Source: Arsukibacterium sp. UBA5043 | Lineage (GTDB): Bacteria > Pseudomonadota > Gammaproteobacteria > Enterobacterales > Alteromonadaceae | NCBI GenBank assembly: GCA_002415085.1 | Contig: DIBV01000003.1 | Span: forward strand, 1-64,000 | DNA length: 64,000 nt | Direction of reading: 5' to 3' | In this document: piece after piece, positions 29,336 to 38,468 of the stretch | Layout: every line of letters starts with the position of its first letter | How positions within the stretch are numbered: position 1 is the stretch's first letter | The notes under the pieces: generated by a model | The model's input: only the letters and a program-made list of their open reading frames with translations | Told to the model about the DNA's origin: nothing | The model's database searches: none | Program-made: the position numbers and the translations under genes

Positions 29336-31645
29336 ATGACAGAAACGGTGTTATCCCACGACGGTGTAGAGCAGTTACCGCTGCGCCGCTTTACTGAAGA
29401 AGCCTACTTAAATTATTCGATGTACGTCATTATGGATCGGGCATTGCCCCATATTGGCGATGGCTTAAAGCCTGTACAGCGACGGATAGTGTATGCCATG
29501 TCAGAACTGGGGCTTTCGCATCTGGCTAAATATAAAAAATCAGCCCGAACGGTCGGTGATGTGCTGGGTAAGTTTCATCCGCACGGAGACAGTGCCTGTT
29601 ATGAAGCCATGGTATTGATGGCGCAACCGTTTTCCTATCGTTATCCGCTGGTGGATGGTCAGGGGAACTGGGGGGCGCCGGATGATCCGAAATCCTTTGC
29701 CGCCATGCGTTACACTGAAGCTAAATTATCCCGTTTCAGCGAGGTGTTGCTATCGGAGTTGGGCTCTGGGACTACCGACTGGGCACCCAATTTCGATGGT
29801 ACCCTGGAAGAGCCAAAAGTGTTGCCGGCGCGCTTGCCGCATATTTTGCTTAACGGTATTACCGGCATCGCCGTTGGCATGGCAACCGATATTCCACCGC
29901 ATAATGTGCGCGAAGTGGCTAATGCCTGCGCTGCCTTACTGGACAATCCGCAAAGCTCTATTACCGATTTAATGCAGTATGTTCAGGGTCCTGATTACCC
30001 GACAGACGCGGAAATTATCAGCTCAGCCAGCGACATTGCGGCGATTTATCAAAGTGGCCGCGGCAGCATTAAAATGCGCGCGGTGTATCAGCTTGAAGAT
30101 GGCGAAATAGTGCTGACCGCGCTGCCGCACCAAACTTCTGGTGCAAAAATTCTGGAACAAATTGCCGGCCAGATGCAGGCAAAAAAGTTGCCGATGGTCA
30201 GTGATCTGCGTGATGAGTCTGATCATGAAAACCCGACCCGCATTGTGATTATGCCGCGTTCAAACCGGGTGGATATCGATCAGCTGATGCAGCATTTATT
30301 TGCTACTACCGATTTAGAACGCAGTTACCGGGTTAACTTAAATATTCTGGGGCTGGATCAGCGGCCACGGGTTAAAAATTTGCTGGAAATCCTCAGCGAG
30401 TGGCTCAGTTTCCGGCGGGATACGGTTCGCCGGCGCCTGCAATATCGTTTAGACAAAGTACTTGACCGCTTACATGTGTTAGAAGGTTTATTAATCGCCT
30501 TTTTAAACATTGATGATGTTATTCGGATTATCCGCACCTTTGATGAGCCCAAACCTGAGCTGATCGCTTTTTTCGGGATTACCGAGCGCCAGGCTGAAGC
30601 CATTTTAGAGTTAAAGCTTCGTCATCTGGCAAAACTGGAAGAAATGAAGATCCGCTCCGAGCAGGATGCATTGGCCAAAGAGCGCGACAAGCTGCAAAGT
30701 ATTTTAGGCTCAGAGAAAAAACTGACTAAACTTATCCGTGATGAATTGCTGGCCGATGCTGAAAAGTATGGCGACGAGCGGCGCAGCCCGCTGGTTACCC
30801 GAAGTGAAGCCAAGGCCCTGAGTGAAAAAGAGTTACTCCCTAGTGAGCCGGTTAGCGTGGTGTTATCGGAAAAAGGCTGGGTGCGCTGTGCCAAAGGCCA
30901 CGATGTGGACGGTAATGCCCTGAGTTATAAAGCCGGTGATGCCTTTAAAGCGATGGCCAGCGGCCGCTCTAATCAGCAGGCAGTGTTTATCGACTCCAGT
31001 GGTCGAAGTTATGCCACTGAAGCCCACGAGTTGCCTTCAGCCCGCGGTCAGGGCGAGCCATTAAGCGGCCGCTTTACCATCGTGGCCGGTGAAACAGTTG
31101 ACCATGTGCTGTTGGGCGATGAGAAACAAGCACTCTTGCTGGCCAGTGATGCCGGCTATGGTTTTGTCGCGGAATATAGTGATTTACTCAGCCGTAATAA
31201 AGCTGGTAAAGCGGTGCTCAGTTTACCGGTTGGCGCTAAGGTTCTGCCGCCACTGGTGGTCAGGCATCCCGACACTGATCTGTTGCTGTGTATTTCAAAC
31301 GAAGGTCGGATGCTGGTATTTCCGGTCAGTGAGTTACCTAAGCTTAGTAAAGGCAAGGGTAATAAACTGATGTCGATACCCACTGCTCGTGCTGCCAGCC
31401 GCGAAGAGTATGTCTGTCAGTTGGCAGTAGTACCCGCCGATGGTGGGGTAACGCTGGTCGCAGGTAAGCGCAAACTTACCCTGAAAATGGCTGATTTAGC
31501 GCATTATGTAGGCGAGCGCGGCCGACGGGGTAATAAATTACCCCGTGGGTTGCAGCGTATCGATGAGGTGCAGTTGCAGCTGAGCAGTGCGCTAACCCCG
31601 ACAACCAATGACGCCGGCAGTGATCCAACCAGCAGTGACAGTTAA
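29336..31645 (+). CDS. parC: DNA topoisomerase IV subunit A ParC
   Basis: ParC cuts and rejoins the gate DNA segment. The 769-residue protein has the catalytic tyrosine Y126 in AAMRYTEA and the helix around [14 protein letters not shown]86 and E90, the counterparts of E. coli S80 and E84, are both of the quinolone-sensitive type. The C-terminal beta-pinwheel is present (about residues 500-745), followed by a Ser/Thr/Asp tail. Confidence 0.97.
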   Translation: MTETVLSHDGVEQLPLRRFTEEAYLNYSMYVIMDRALPHIGDGLKPVQRRIVYAMSELGLSHLAKYKKSARTVGDVLGKFHPHGDSACYEAMVLMAQPFSYRYPLVDGQGNWGAPDDPKSFAAMRYTEAKLSRFSEVLLSELGSGTTDWAPNFDGTLEEPKVLPARLPHILLNGITGIAVGMATDIPPHNVREVANACAALLDNPQSSITDLMQYVQGPDYPTDAEIISSASDIAAIYQSGRGSIKMRAVYQLEDGEIVLTALPHQTSGAKILEQIAGQMQAKKLPMVSDLRDESDHENPTRIVIMPRSNRVDIDQLMQHLFATTDLERSYRVNLNILGLDQRPRVKNLLEILSEWLSFRRDTVRRRLQYRLDKVLDRLHVLEGLLIAFLNIDDVIRIIRTFDEPKPELIAFFGITERQAEAILELKLRHLAKLEEMKIRSEQDALAKERDKLQSILGSEKKLTKLIRDELLADAEKYGDERRSPLVTRSEAKALSEKELLPSEPVSVVLSEKGWVRCAKGHDVDGNALSYKAGDAFKAMASGRSNQQAVFIDSSGRSYATEAHELPSARGQGEPLSGRFTIVAGETVDHVLLGDEKQALLLASDAGYGFVAEYSDLLSRNKAGKAVLSLPVGAKVLPPLVVRHPDTDLLLCISNEGRMLVFPVSELPKLSKGKGNKLMSIPTARAASREEYVCQLAVVPADGGVTLVAGKRKLTLKMADLAHYVGERGRRGNKLPRGLQRIDEVQLQLSSALTPTTNDAGSDPTSSDS

Positions 31646-31656
31646 ACCCGCTATAC

Positions 31657-31684
31657 TATGCCCCTTTTCTGCAGAAGGGGCATA
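31657..31684 (+). promoter_or_regulatory. Hairpin covering the plsC ribosome binding site
   Basis: TATGCCCCTT (31657-31666) and AAGGGGCATA (31675-31684) form a perfect 10-base stem with an 8-base loop. The right arm contains AAGGGG, the best Shine-Dalgarno sequence for a TTG start at 31688. There is no T run, so it is not a good terminator. It may instead hold back plsC translation. Confidence 0.5.
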
Positions 31685-31687
31685 AAA

Positions 31688-32431
31688 TTGATTGCTGTAG
31701 TTCGGATCATTTTGCTGGCATTGTTTTTTATCGTCAGTACCATCGCGGGGCTACTAGTATGTCTGGTACGGCCTTTTCACCGTAATAATGTCGCGTTATT
31801 TTCACACTGGTATGGCCGCGTTTCGTGGATTTTAGGTATTAGTGTCGAGATCCGGCGCGACCCGGCGATCAAAGCGAACACGCCTTATGTATTTATTGCC
31901 AATCATCAGAATAATCTCGACCTGTTTACCCTCAGTGGCTCAGTGCTGCCAGGTACGGTGACCCTGGGCAAAAAAAGCCTGAAGTATATCCCGTTTTTTG
32001 GGCAGCTATACTGGCTTAGCGGTAATCTGATGATTGACCGCAATAATAAAGAAAAAGCCCTGAGTACCATGCTGGCGGCTGCCGAGCGGATTACCCAGCA
32101 AAACCTGTCGGTTTGGATGTTTCCGGAAGGGACCCGCAGTTATGGCCGGGGATTATTACCCTTTAAAATGGGCGCGTTTCATATTGCGCTGGAGGCGAAT
32201 GTGCAAATGGTGCCGGTGTGTATGAGTACTACCCATCAGCAAATTAAGTTAAACCGCTGGAATAACGGCAAGGTGATTATCCAGATGCTGGCGCCGGTTA
32301 CCCTGTCAAAAGAGGACAGTATTCGTCAGTTTGCCAAAAATACCCGCCAGTTGATGGCTGAGCAAATCCGGCTGCTTGATACTGAACTTGGCAACGACTA
32401 CACTGCCAGCAAAACCCCCTTAGAAGAGTAA
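31688..32431 (+). CDS. plsC: 1-acylglycerol-3-phosphate O-acyltransferase PlsC
   Basis: PlsC makes phosphatidic acid by acylating the 2-position of lysophosphatidic acid at the inner membrane. The protein shows an N-terminal membrane segment, the catalytic HxxxxD motif in NHQNNLD, VGKKSL-like TLGKKSLKYIPFFGQLYWL and FPEGTRS. I chose TTG at 31688 (247 residues), which aligns with the E. coli start and has AAGGGG seven bases before it. An ATG at 31658 would add ten residues but lies inside a hairpin. parC-plsC adjacency is as in E. coli. Confidence 0.92.
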   Translation: MIAVVRIILLALFFIVSTIAGLLVCLVRPFHRNNVALFSHWYGRVSWILGISVEIRRDPAIKANTPYVFIANHQNNLDLFTLSGSVLPGTVTLGKKSLKYIPFFGQLYWLSGNLMIDRNNKEKALSTMLAAAERITQQNLSVWMFPEGTRSYGRGLLPFKMGAFHIALEANVQMVPVCMSTTHQQIKLNRWNNGKVIIQMLAPVTLSKEDSIRQFAKNTRQLMAEQIRLLDTELGNDYTASKTPLEE

Positions 32432-32435
32432 AAAA

Positions 32436-32807
32436 ATGGAAAACTGGCAGGAATTTACTGAAGATACCGTTAGTGCGTTATTAGAAGATGGCAGCGATCC
32501 GGATGCCCTTTATACTGTTGAACATCATTTCTACGATAAAGACTTTAACAAGCTGGAAAAACTGGCGGTAGAGTTGTTTAAGATGGGCTATGAAGTGACC
32601 GACGCTGAAGAGGTCGAGTTCGAAGATGGCGCCAGTGCCTGGGTGTTCGATGCTATTCGTGAACAATCATTGGAAGTTGCCCCGATTGTCGCCGATGCGA
32701 TGAAGCTGGAACAACTGGCGCACAAGCACGGCGTGGAATACGACGGCTGGGGCACCTACTTTGAAGGCGACGAAGAAGACTTCGAGCTGGACGACGACGA
32801 AGAGTAA
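32436..32807 (+). CDS. rraB: Ribonuclease E inhibitor RraB
   Basis: RraB binds RNase E and changes its mRNA targets. The 123-residue acidic protein has the family core (YTVEHHFYDKDFNKLEKLA, YEVTDAEEVE, HGVEYDGWGTYFE) and a poly-acidic tail. It starts four bases after plsC and ends at a strong terminator, so it closes this operon. Confidence 0.93.
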   Translation: MENWQEFTEDTVSALLEDGSDPDALYTVEHHFYDKDFNKLEKLAVELFKMGYEVTDAEEVEFEDGASAWVFDAIREQSLEVAPIVADAMKLEQLAHKHGVEYDGWGTYFEGDEEDFELDDDEE

Positions 32808-32823
32808 GGCATTGTTTAGCAAT

Positions 32824-32850
32824 AAAAAAACCGCTTGCAGCGGTTTTTTT
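32824..32850 (+). terminator. Terminator after rraB
   Basis: A run of A, then ACCGCT TGC AGCGGT and seven T form a classic intrinsic terminator 17 bases past the rraB stop. Confidence 0.85.
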
Positions 32851-32974
32851 ATTTGTGCTTCGGGCTAGCGGATATTAACGGGTCTGATTTTGTCGTAACT
32901 GAACAAGACTTGCAGGGCAACCGCGCGCTTTAATGCGGTAAGGATAACCGGCAATGCCGCTATGGAGGCCACCG

Positions 32975-34342
32975 ATGCACTTACGACTTTTTTGGTTTGC
33001 TTTGCTGCTTTACTCCGGGCTGGTCAGTGCCTTTACTGCTAACGTGATGGCCCCGCTGCAGGTAAATGATCGGGCTGAATTTCAACGACAGCTGGCGATA
33101 GCCAGGCAAATCGGCGTTGATGGCGTGTCAGTTGATATCTGGTGGGGGCTGGTGGAGAAAGCAGGCGATCAGCAATTTGACTGGCGCTACTATGACGCTA
33201 TTTTCAGCGATATCCGGGCAGCGGAATTAAAAATCATACCAATAATGGCGTTTCATCAATGTGGTGGCAATGTCGGTGATGATTGCGATATTCCGCTGCC
33301 ACCGTGGCTTTGGCAGCATTTTCGCCAGCAGGGTGTTGCCGCTGCAGATCTGCAGTATCAGAGCGAATTTGGCAACCGTTCCGTTGAAACCATAGCGCTG
33401 TGGGCCGACCAATGGATATTGCCGCAGTATCTGGAGTTTATGCAGGCGTTCGCTGCCCGGTATGCCGCTCTGGCGCCTGCTATCAGTGAGATTAATATTT
33501 CAATGGGGCCGGCCGGCGAGTTGCGCTACCCGTCTTATAACAGCCACGATGGTGGCAGAACCGCTTACCCCAGTCGTGGTGGATTTCAGGCATACTCCGC
33601 ATTGGCCGTGGCCGACTTTCGTCGCGCAATGCAGCAAAAATATCAGAGCATAGCGGCACTTAATCTGGCATGGCAAACCAGTTATAACCAGTTTACGCAG
33701 CTGATGCCGCCAGTTGATGGTGATAATTTTATCAACAGTGGTGCGGCCCTGAACACTGGCTATGGCCGCGATTTTACCGGTTGGTACCAACAGGCATTGC
33801 TGGCACATGGCCAGCGAATGCTGGATACCGCGCTGACAGCTTTCAGCCAGCAACTGGCAGCCATTGAGATCGGTTTTAAAATTCCCGGTATCCACTGGAA
33901 AATGGCGGCGGCTGACGCCAGCGCGCGAAGTGCTGAACTGGCTGCGGGGCTTATCAGTACAGCAAGCCCTTTTAGCAAGGCAAACGGTTTCGGCTACAGC
34001 GATATTGTGGGGCTGGCGGCACGTTATGCCTCAGAGCCACGCGGCATTGTATTGCACTTTACTGCGCTGGAAATGGACGATTTACCAGATAACAGCAGTC
34101 AGTCGCTGGCAAAGACGCTGGTGCAGTGGCTGGGTGCTGAAGCCGCCCGCCAGCAGGTAGTGGTAAAAGGAGAAAACGCGCTGGCCGGTGGAGTAACCAC
34201 CCGCCAGGGTTGGGATAATATTGAAGCGGTGTTTCGGCGTGGCCATTACCAGGGTATGACCGTATTGCGACTGGCTCAGGTTACGGATGGCGGCATCGGC
34301 CAGCGCCGTTATCAGCAGTTAATCCGCCGGATGCGCCATTAG
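32975..34342 (+). CDS. Secreted beta-amylase, glycoside hydrolase family 14
   Basis: Beta-amylase releases maltose from the non-reducing ends of starch-type glucans. The 455-residue protein shows GH14 hallmarks: DGVSVDIWWGLVE (residues 49-61), AFHQCGGNVGD (92-102), the acid Glu E182 in GPAGELRYPSY and the base Glu E366 in FTALEMDD. GENAL near 395 also matches the plant enzymes. A signal peptide (LRLFWFALLLYSGLVSAF) indicates export. The ATG at 32975 with GGAGG six bases ahead is preferred to the one at 32954. No starch-binding domain follows, and no transporter or maltose gene is adjacent. Confidence 0.9.
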   Translation: MHLRLFWFALLLYSGLVSAFTANVMAPLQVNDRAEFQRQLAIARQIGVDGVSVDIWWGLVEKAGDQQFDWRYYDAIFSDIRAAELKIIPIMAFHQCGGNVGDDCDIPLPPWLWQHFRQQGVAAADLQYQSEFGNRSVETIALWADQWILPQYLEFMQAFAARYAALAPAISEINISMGPAGELRYPSYNSHDGGRTAYPSRGGFQAYSALAVADFRRAMQQKYQSIAALNLAWQTSYNQFTQLMPPVDGDNFINSGAALNTGYGRDFTGWYQQALLAHGQRMLDTALTAFSQQLAAIEIGFKIPGIHWKMAAADASARSAELAAGLISTASPFSKANGFGYSDIVGLAARYASEPRGIVLHFTALEMDDLPDNSSQSLAKTLVQWLGAEAARQQVVVKGENALAGGVTTRQGWDNIEAVFRRGHYQGMTVLRLAQVTDGGIGQRRYQQLIRRMRH

Positions 34343-34355
34343 TACGTTAAATGCG

Positions 34356-36107
34356 TTAGCCGCCACCGCCAAGCTGTTTGCGCAGTTTGTCTTTTAATTT
34401 ATCAGCGGCCTGCTCTTTCACATCGGCCAGTTTAGCGTTCAGCATTTGCTCAATGTTACTCTCGATTGATTCGGCAGCACTGTCCTGCTGATCCAGCATC
34501 GACAGCCATTCGCTCTGGCCACCCAGTTGCTGCTGCAGTTTGCTGTCGAGTTTATTGCGTAACTCGGTTTGCAGTTCTGCAATTTTCGCTTTGGCTTCAC
34601 CCAGTATCGCATCGGCCAGCAACTTATCGAGCGGTGAGCGAATACTCACTTGTGGTGCACTGATTAAGCCACTGGCGTTTAAGTTAAGCGGAATTTCTGC
34701 TTGCTGATTCAATAGTGCGGCCAGCTGCTGTACATATTTATTATCACTGGCGCCAAACTCAGCTTGCTGCAGTACTACCCTGGCTTGCTGCTCTACATTA
34801 TTGTCGACCAGATTAAGCTTGCCACTGGTATTTAACGTGGCACTGGCCAGCTTAAGCAGAATATCATCACGGCCAATATCCATACTGTCGACCTGAATGC
34901 CCTGCAGCTGCCAGTTTACATTGGTGACCATTTGCTCCAGTACGGCAAAGTCACCATCCAGCTTTAACAAAGACAGCTGTGGCAGGCCAGTTACCTCGGC
35001 ATTAAAGCGGGTTGCGGCATTTATAATCTGATGTTGCGCAGTAATATCCTGCAATTCTATTAATGCTTCGCCGCCCCCGATCAGCCAGTTAACCCGGGCA
35101 TTTTTAATCCAGAAATCCGGATAAGGCTGGCTCGGCAGGGGCAAAATCCGGTTAGCCAGAGTGATTTCAGGCTCAACTGTTTGCCCTGCTTCAGCCGATT
35201 TTTCCGGAATATAAGGCGCTGCCAGCCGGTATACCGCCTCTAACTGGCCAATCCGCTCACCCCAGAAATCACCCAGTAAAATCTGGCTGATTGGCGCCAG
35301 GCCACCATCGCCGATATTGGCCAGATCCTGCAGTTTCTGCCAGTCACTGCTGCTGGCCTCACGTATGGCGGTTACCGCCTGTTGCAATTGCTGCCGGCTC
35401 TGGCTCAGGGTTTGCTGTACGTTTTTTAATTTTTGCTGTTCAATCCGCAGGGTATCCTGCAAATTTTTCAGCTGCGCCGCCTTGGCCGTTAAATCGGCGG
35501 CATTTTCGATTTTACTGGCGGTAAGCGCTTTAATCTCTGCCTGAATTTGCTCAAGCTTTTCTCTGTCCGGTAGCTGTGATTTTAGATCGCGCAGCACCTG
35601 CTGCTGGCTTTTGGCAAGTTGTGTTAATTCTTCACCGCGCTCGACGGTTTTTAAATCAGCCCGGGCTAGTAGCTCGTCAGCATCGGGTAAGTCAAGCCGC
35701 AGCAATTGCTGAAAATCAACTTTATCGGCAGGGTCGGCATTAGGGCCGCGAAATACTTTGCCCGGACTGCTGCGCAAAGTGCCGTAGGCTAAGCCATCAA
35801 CGGATAAGTCGTTGACAACATAGTAGCCAAGTAACGCCGGCCACACTTCAAGCGCAGCCCGTGCATTGCTAAAGCTGATACTGTTATGGCTCGGGTTGGC
35901 GTTATCGGTAATCTGTAATTCACTGACATTAAGGGTAAGCGGGGCCAGGCTGACCGAGACATTGCTGATATTGACTTCGGCACCCGCTGCTTTTTCCAGG
36001 GTGTAGACCATGCCAAGCCGGATAGCGGTGCCAAGAAACAGATAAACCAGTGCCAACACGACAGCGAGCAGGGTGAGAAAAATTAACCAACCGGATTTAC
36101 GGATCAT
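34356..36107 (-). CDS. TIGR03545-family membrane-anchored protein
   Basis: The 583-residue protein has an N-terminal membrane anchor (LIFLTLLAVVLALVYLFLG) and an AsmA-like start (VNISNVSVSLAPLTLNVSELQI). A long coiled coil follows (about residues 145-255, rich in Leu, Gln, Lys), then a beta-rich domain resembling AsmA repeats and a helical tail. From memory this is the family named TIGR03545, always paired with TIGR03546, which lies just upstream here. An envelope lipid or outer-membrane role is plausible but not shown. Confidence 0.75.
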   Translation of the reverse strand: MIRKSGWLIFLTLLAVVLALVYLFLGTAIRLGMVYTLEKAAGAEVNISNVSVSLAPLTLNVSELQITDNANPSHNSISFSNARAALEVWPALLGYYVVNDLSVDGLAYGTLRSSPGKVFRGPNADPADKVDFQQLLRLDLPDADELLARADLKTVERGEELTQLAKSQQQVLRDLKSQLPDREKLEQIQAEIKALTASKIENAADLTAKAAQLKNLQDTLRIEQQKLKNVQQTLSQSRQQLQQAVTAIREASSSDWQKLQDLANIGDGGLAPISQILLGDFWGERIGQLEAVYRLAAPYIPEKSAEAGQTVEPEITLANRILPLPSQPYPDFWIKNARVNWLIGGGEALIELQDITAQHQIINAATRFNAEVTGLPQLSLLKLDGDFAVLEQMVTNVNWQLQGIQVDSMDIGRDDILLKLASATLNTSGKLNLVDNNVEQQARVVLQQAEFGASDNKYVQQLAALLNQQAEIPLNLNASGLISAPQVSIRSPLDKLLADAILGEAKAKIAELQTELRNKLDSKLQQQLGGQSEWLSMLDQQDSAAESIESNIEQMLNAKLADVKEQAADKLKDKLRKQLGGGG

Positions 36108-36117
36108 TGCTCGCTCC

Positions 36118-36609
36118 TTAATTTAATTTTTCATACAGCTGAACCAGCTTGCTGGCTTTTAACATCTGCACCACTTTCCATTGCTGCAGTTTGCTCATCA
36201 CCCGGCCACGATATTGGCTGACCAGCACGGTGCCAAGCCAGGCAACCGGCAACAATAACAGCAGGCCCAGCACAAAGGCACCCAGCACCAGGGTGTGATG
36301 CAGATGAAATAATTGCAGCGTTTCGCTTTTGGCCAGCAACTGCAACAGCGCAGGATGTTGCGCATATTGCCAGGTAAGGCTTTCCAGCGCGTCACCGAAA
36401 ATAAACATCAGGCCACTGCACAGGCCCCATACCAACAGAAAGGTCGCCAGATTGACGGTGAGCAGGCACACCAGCAGCAAAATCAGCAGGGTCAGCAGGC
36501 CAAATGGCAGTAAACCGGCCAGCAACCCCAAACCAATGCCCCAGCCTATTTGCCAGGGTGAAGCTTCAGAGTTCAGTACTTTCAGAATTCGGGCAAGCAG
36601 GGTTAGCAT
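36118..36609 (-). CDS. TIGR03546-family (DUF2062-like) membrane protein
   Basis: A 163-residue protein with about three hydrophobic helices and the start LLARILKVLNSEASPWQI, typical of the TIGR03546 family, related to DUF2062. I chose ATG at 36609, with AAGGA six bases upstream; the longer frame from 36660 lacks support. It lies ten bases ahead of the TIGR03545 gene and is certainly one unit with it. Function is unknown. Confidence 0.78.
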   Translation of the reverse strand: MLTLLARILKVLNSEASPWQIGWGIGLGLLAGLLPFGLLTLLILLLVCLLTVNLATFLLVWGLCSGLMFIFGDALESLTWQYAQHPALLQLLAKSETLQLFHLHHTLVLGAFVLGLLLLLPVAWLGTVLVSQYRGRVMSKLQQWKVVQMLKASKLVQLYEKLN

Positions 36610-36720
36610 GGGACATCCTTTATCGACACAATGGTTGCTGTTATATAAGGTAACAGCCACACCGACGTTTGTCAGCCGCCGGTGTGTAAAACAAGGATCT
36701 ATCTGAAGATTTTAGCCACG

Positions 36721-37839
36721 CTATGATTGCAGCTGATGACGCAGCCGGCGTTGGTTAAGCTGGCGCCAGATAATTCGTAGAATTAAGCCTGCCAACAACA
36801 GGGCTGCCGCCAGTTCCAGCCAGCCGGGTAATACCGAGTGCTGGTGTTGCATTGCGCCCTGCACAGAGATATCAAAATAGGCCAGGCCCTGATCCAGCAA
36901 CCAGCCAAACAGCACTGACATGACGATAACCCCGAACAAATAGGCGGCCAGCGCTCTGCTACCGAGCTCTTTATACACCACACTGATAGTAGCAATATTA
37001 GTTGCCGGACCAGCCTGCATAAACACCAGTGCCGCACCGGGCGAGATACCTACCAGCATCATCGCTGCGGCAATAGGGGTTGATGCGGTGGCACAGACAT
37101 ACATGGGCACTGAAATCAGCACCATTAACAACATGGTCCAGATGCTGCTGCCGTACTGCGTTAAATAATCCATCGGTACCAGGGTTTGCACCAGCGCCGC
37201 AAAGAATAAGCCCAGCAGCAGCCACAGGTAAAAGTCGCTGAGCAGTTTGCCGCTGCTGTACTCAAGGCCTTGTTTTGCCTGCTGCCACAGCGTTAATTTT
37301 GCCGCTTTGGTTTGATTAGTGGCACAGCATGACGCTTTAACCGGTTCGCTGGTTACCGCTGCGGCTTTGCCGGCACAGCAGCTTTTTGCTGTTGGCAGAG
37401 CAGGGGCTGGCGCTGGCTCTGTGACCGGGGTTGCTGGTTCACTGGCCTTACCGACTAATAAACCCGAGACAATGGCGCTTATTATCGCCGCAACCGGCCG
37501 CACTATCGCCATTACCGGCCCAAGCAACACATAGGATACAGAAATCGAGTCGACCCCGGTTTCCGGGGTGGCACTTAAAAAAGCAACGGTTGCCCCTTTG
37601 CCGGCACCGCCGCGACGTAACTGCATCGCGGCCGGGATCACGCCGCAACTGCACAGCGGCAGTGGCGCACCCAGCAAGGCACCCTTTATCACTGGTTTTA
37701 TGCCATTCCCGCCCAGTTGCTGCTGCAGCCAGCTCATTGGGATCCAGACTTTCATTATTGCTGCCACCACTAACCCGACCAGCAGCCACGGGGCTGACAG
37801 TACAAACAGCTGCCAGAAATTATCGATAAAACTTAGCAT
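36721..37839 (-). CDS. Metal-efflux permease with cysteine-rich insert (SO_0444 type)
   Basis: The 372-residue protein belongs to the DUF318/ArsP-like permeases. It has about eight membrane segments and the conserved LPLCSCGVIPAA motif, whose cysteines are thought to handle metal or arsenic. A cytoplasmic insert between the halves carries two CC pairs (KSCCAG and ASCCAT), probable metal-binding sites. I recall this subfamily being annotated as the SO_0444 Cu/Zn efflux transporter. It overlaps the upstream merR-type gene by one base (TAATG), and that regulator looks zinc-type. Confidence 0.82.
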   Translation of the reverse strand: MLSFIDNFWQLFVLSAPWLLVGLVVAAIMKVWIPMSWLQQQLGGNGIKPVIKGALLGAPLPLCSCGVIPAAMQLRRGGAGKGATVAFLSATPETGVDSISVSYVLLGPVMAIVRPVAAIISAIVSGLLVGKASEPATPVTEPAPAPALPTAKSCCAGKAAAVTSEPVKASCCATNQTKAAKLTLWQQAKQGLEYSSGKLLSDFYLWLLLGLFFAALVQTLVPMDYLTQYGSSIWTMLLMVLISVPMYVCATASTPIAAAMMLVGISPGAALVFMQAGPATNIATISVVYKELGSRALAAYLFGVIVMSVLFGWLLDQGLAYFDISVQGAMQHQHSVLPGWLELAAALLLAGLILRIIWRQLNQRRLRHQLQS

Positions 37840-38291
37840 TAGTTAGGCTCCTTATTATGTTGCTCACCAGCATGCTGTTCGGGTTTAACCGTGCTGCCTT
37901 GCTCCAGCGCTGTCAGAATGGAGCATTCAGTGGCACTGATGCTGCCACCACAACAGGCCTCGTCGAGCTGTTGCAGTGCCTGCTGAAACTGGCTGAGTTC
38001 CGCCAGCTGCCTGGCAATTTCCGTAAGCTTTTGTTGTACCTTGTCTTTCACATCACTGCATTGCCACTGGTTTTTGTTATCTTCAATTTGCAGCAGTTCG
38101 TTAATTTGCTGCAAACTGAAACCGACACTTTTCGCGCGCAGAATAAAAGCCAGACGCTGGCTATCCGCTTCGCTGTACAGGCGGTAGCCTGCATCAGAGC
38201 GGGCGCTTGGCCTTAACAGCTGCTGTTTTTCATAAAAGCGAATGGTATCCACACTGATGCCATGGCGTTTCACTAACTCACCAATTTTCAT
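37839..38291 (-). CDS. MerR-family regulator, ZntR-like
   Basis: The 150-residue regulator has an N-terminal winged helix (MKIGELVKRHGISVDTIRFYE) and a long dimer helix. Its metal site has C78, C113, C114 and C123, each one residue before C79, C114, C115 and C124 of E. coli ZntR as I recall them; the ZntR His119 position is Ser here. This points to Zn, Cd or Pb rather than copper. A His-containing tail follows. The ATG at 38291 with GGAG upstream is preferred to the longer frame from 38309. It controls itself and the permease. Confidence 0.88.
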   Translation of the reverse strand: MKIGELVKRHGISVDTIRFYEKQQLLRPSARSDAGYRLYSEADSQRLAFILRAKSVGFSLQQINELLQIEDNKNQWQCSDVKDKVQQKLTEIARQLAELSQFQQALQQLDEACCGGSISATECSILTALEQGSTVKPEQHAGEQHNKEPN

Positions 38292-38324
38292 TCGGTACTC
38301 CGATAACACATGTTTTGAATAAAC

Positions 38325-38356
38325 AGTATAAACCCTTGAGCTTACTCCAGAGTCAA
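38325..38356 (-). promoter_or_regulatory. MerR/ZntR-type promoter with 20-base spacer
   Basis: On the minus strand TTGACT (38351-38356) and TATACT (38325-38330) are 20 bases apart. The spacer holds the imperfect dyad ACTCTGGAGT-AA-GCTCAAGGGT. The overlong spacer with a central dyad is the signature of MerR-family promoters, and TTGACTCTGGAGT equals the left half of the E. coli zntA operator as I recall it. Confidence 0.8.
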
Positions 38357-38468
38357 GGGGCTGTACTCAATGTTTTGCGAACAATTGCCTGTGCTTTGAG
38401 ATAAACGGTAGCAGTGAATTGGCTTAATGGGGTTACGATGAGTGCTTGCTGATATAGAAGGAAAACTG

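Noticed and set aside
31621-31684. Intrinsic terminator at the end of parC
   Set aside because: The stem is good but no T run follows, and plsC begins four bases later. A regulatory hairpin is the better reading.
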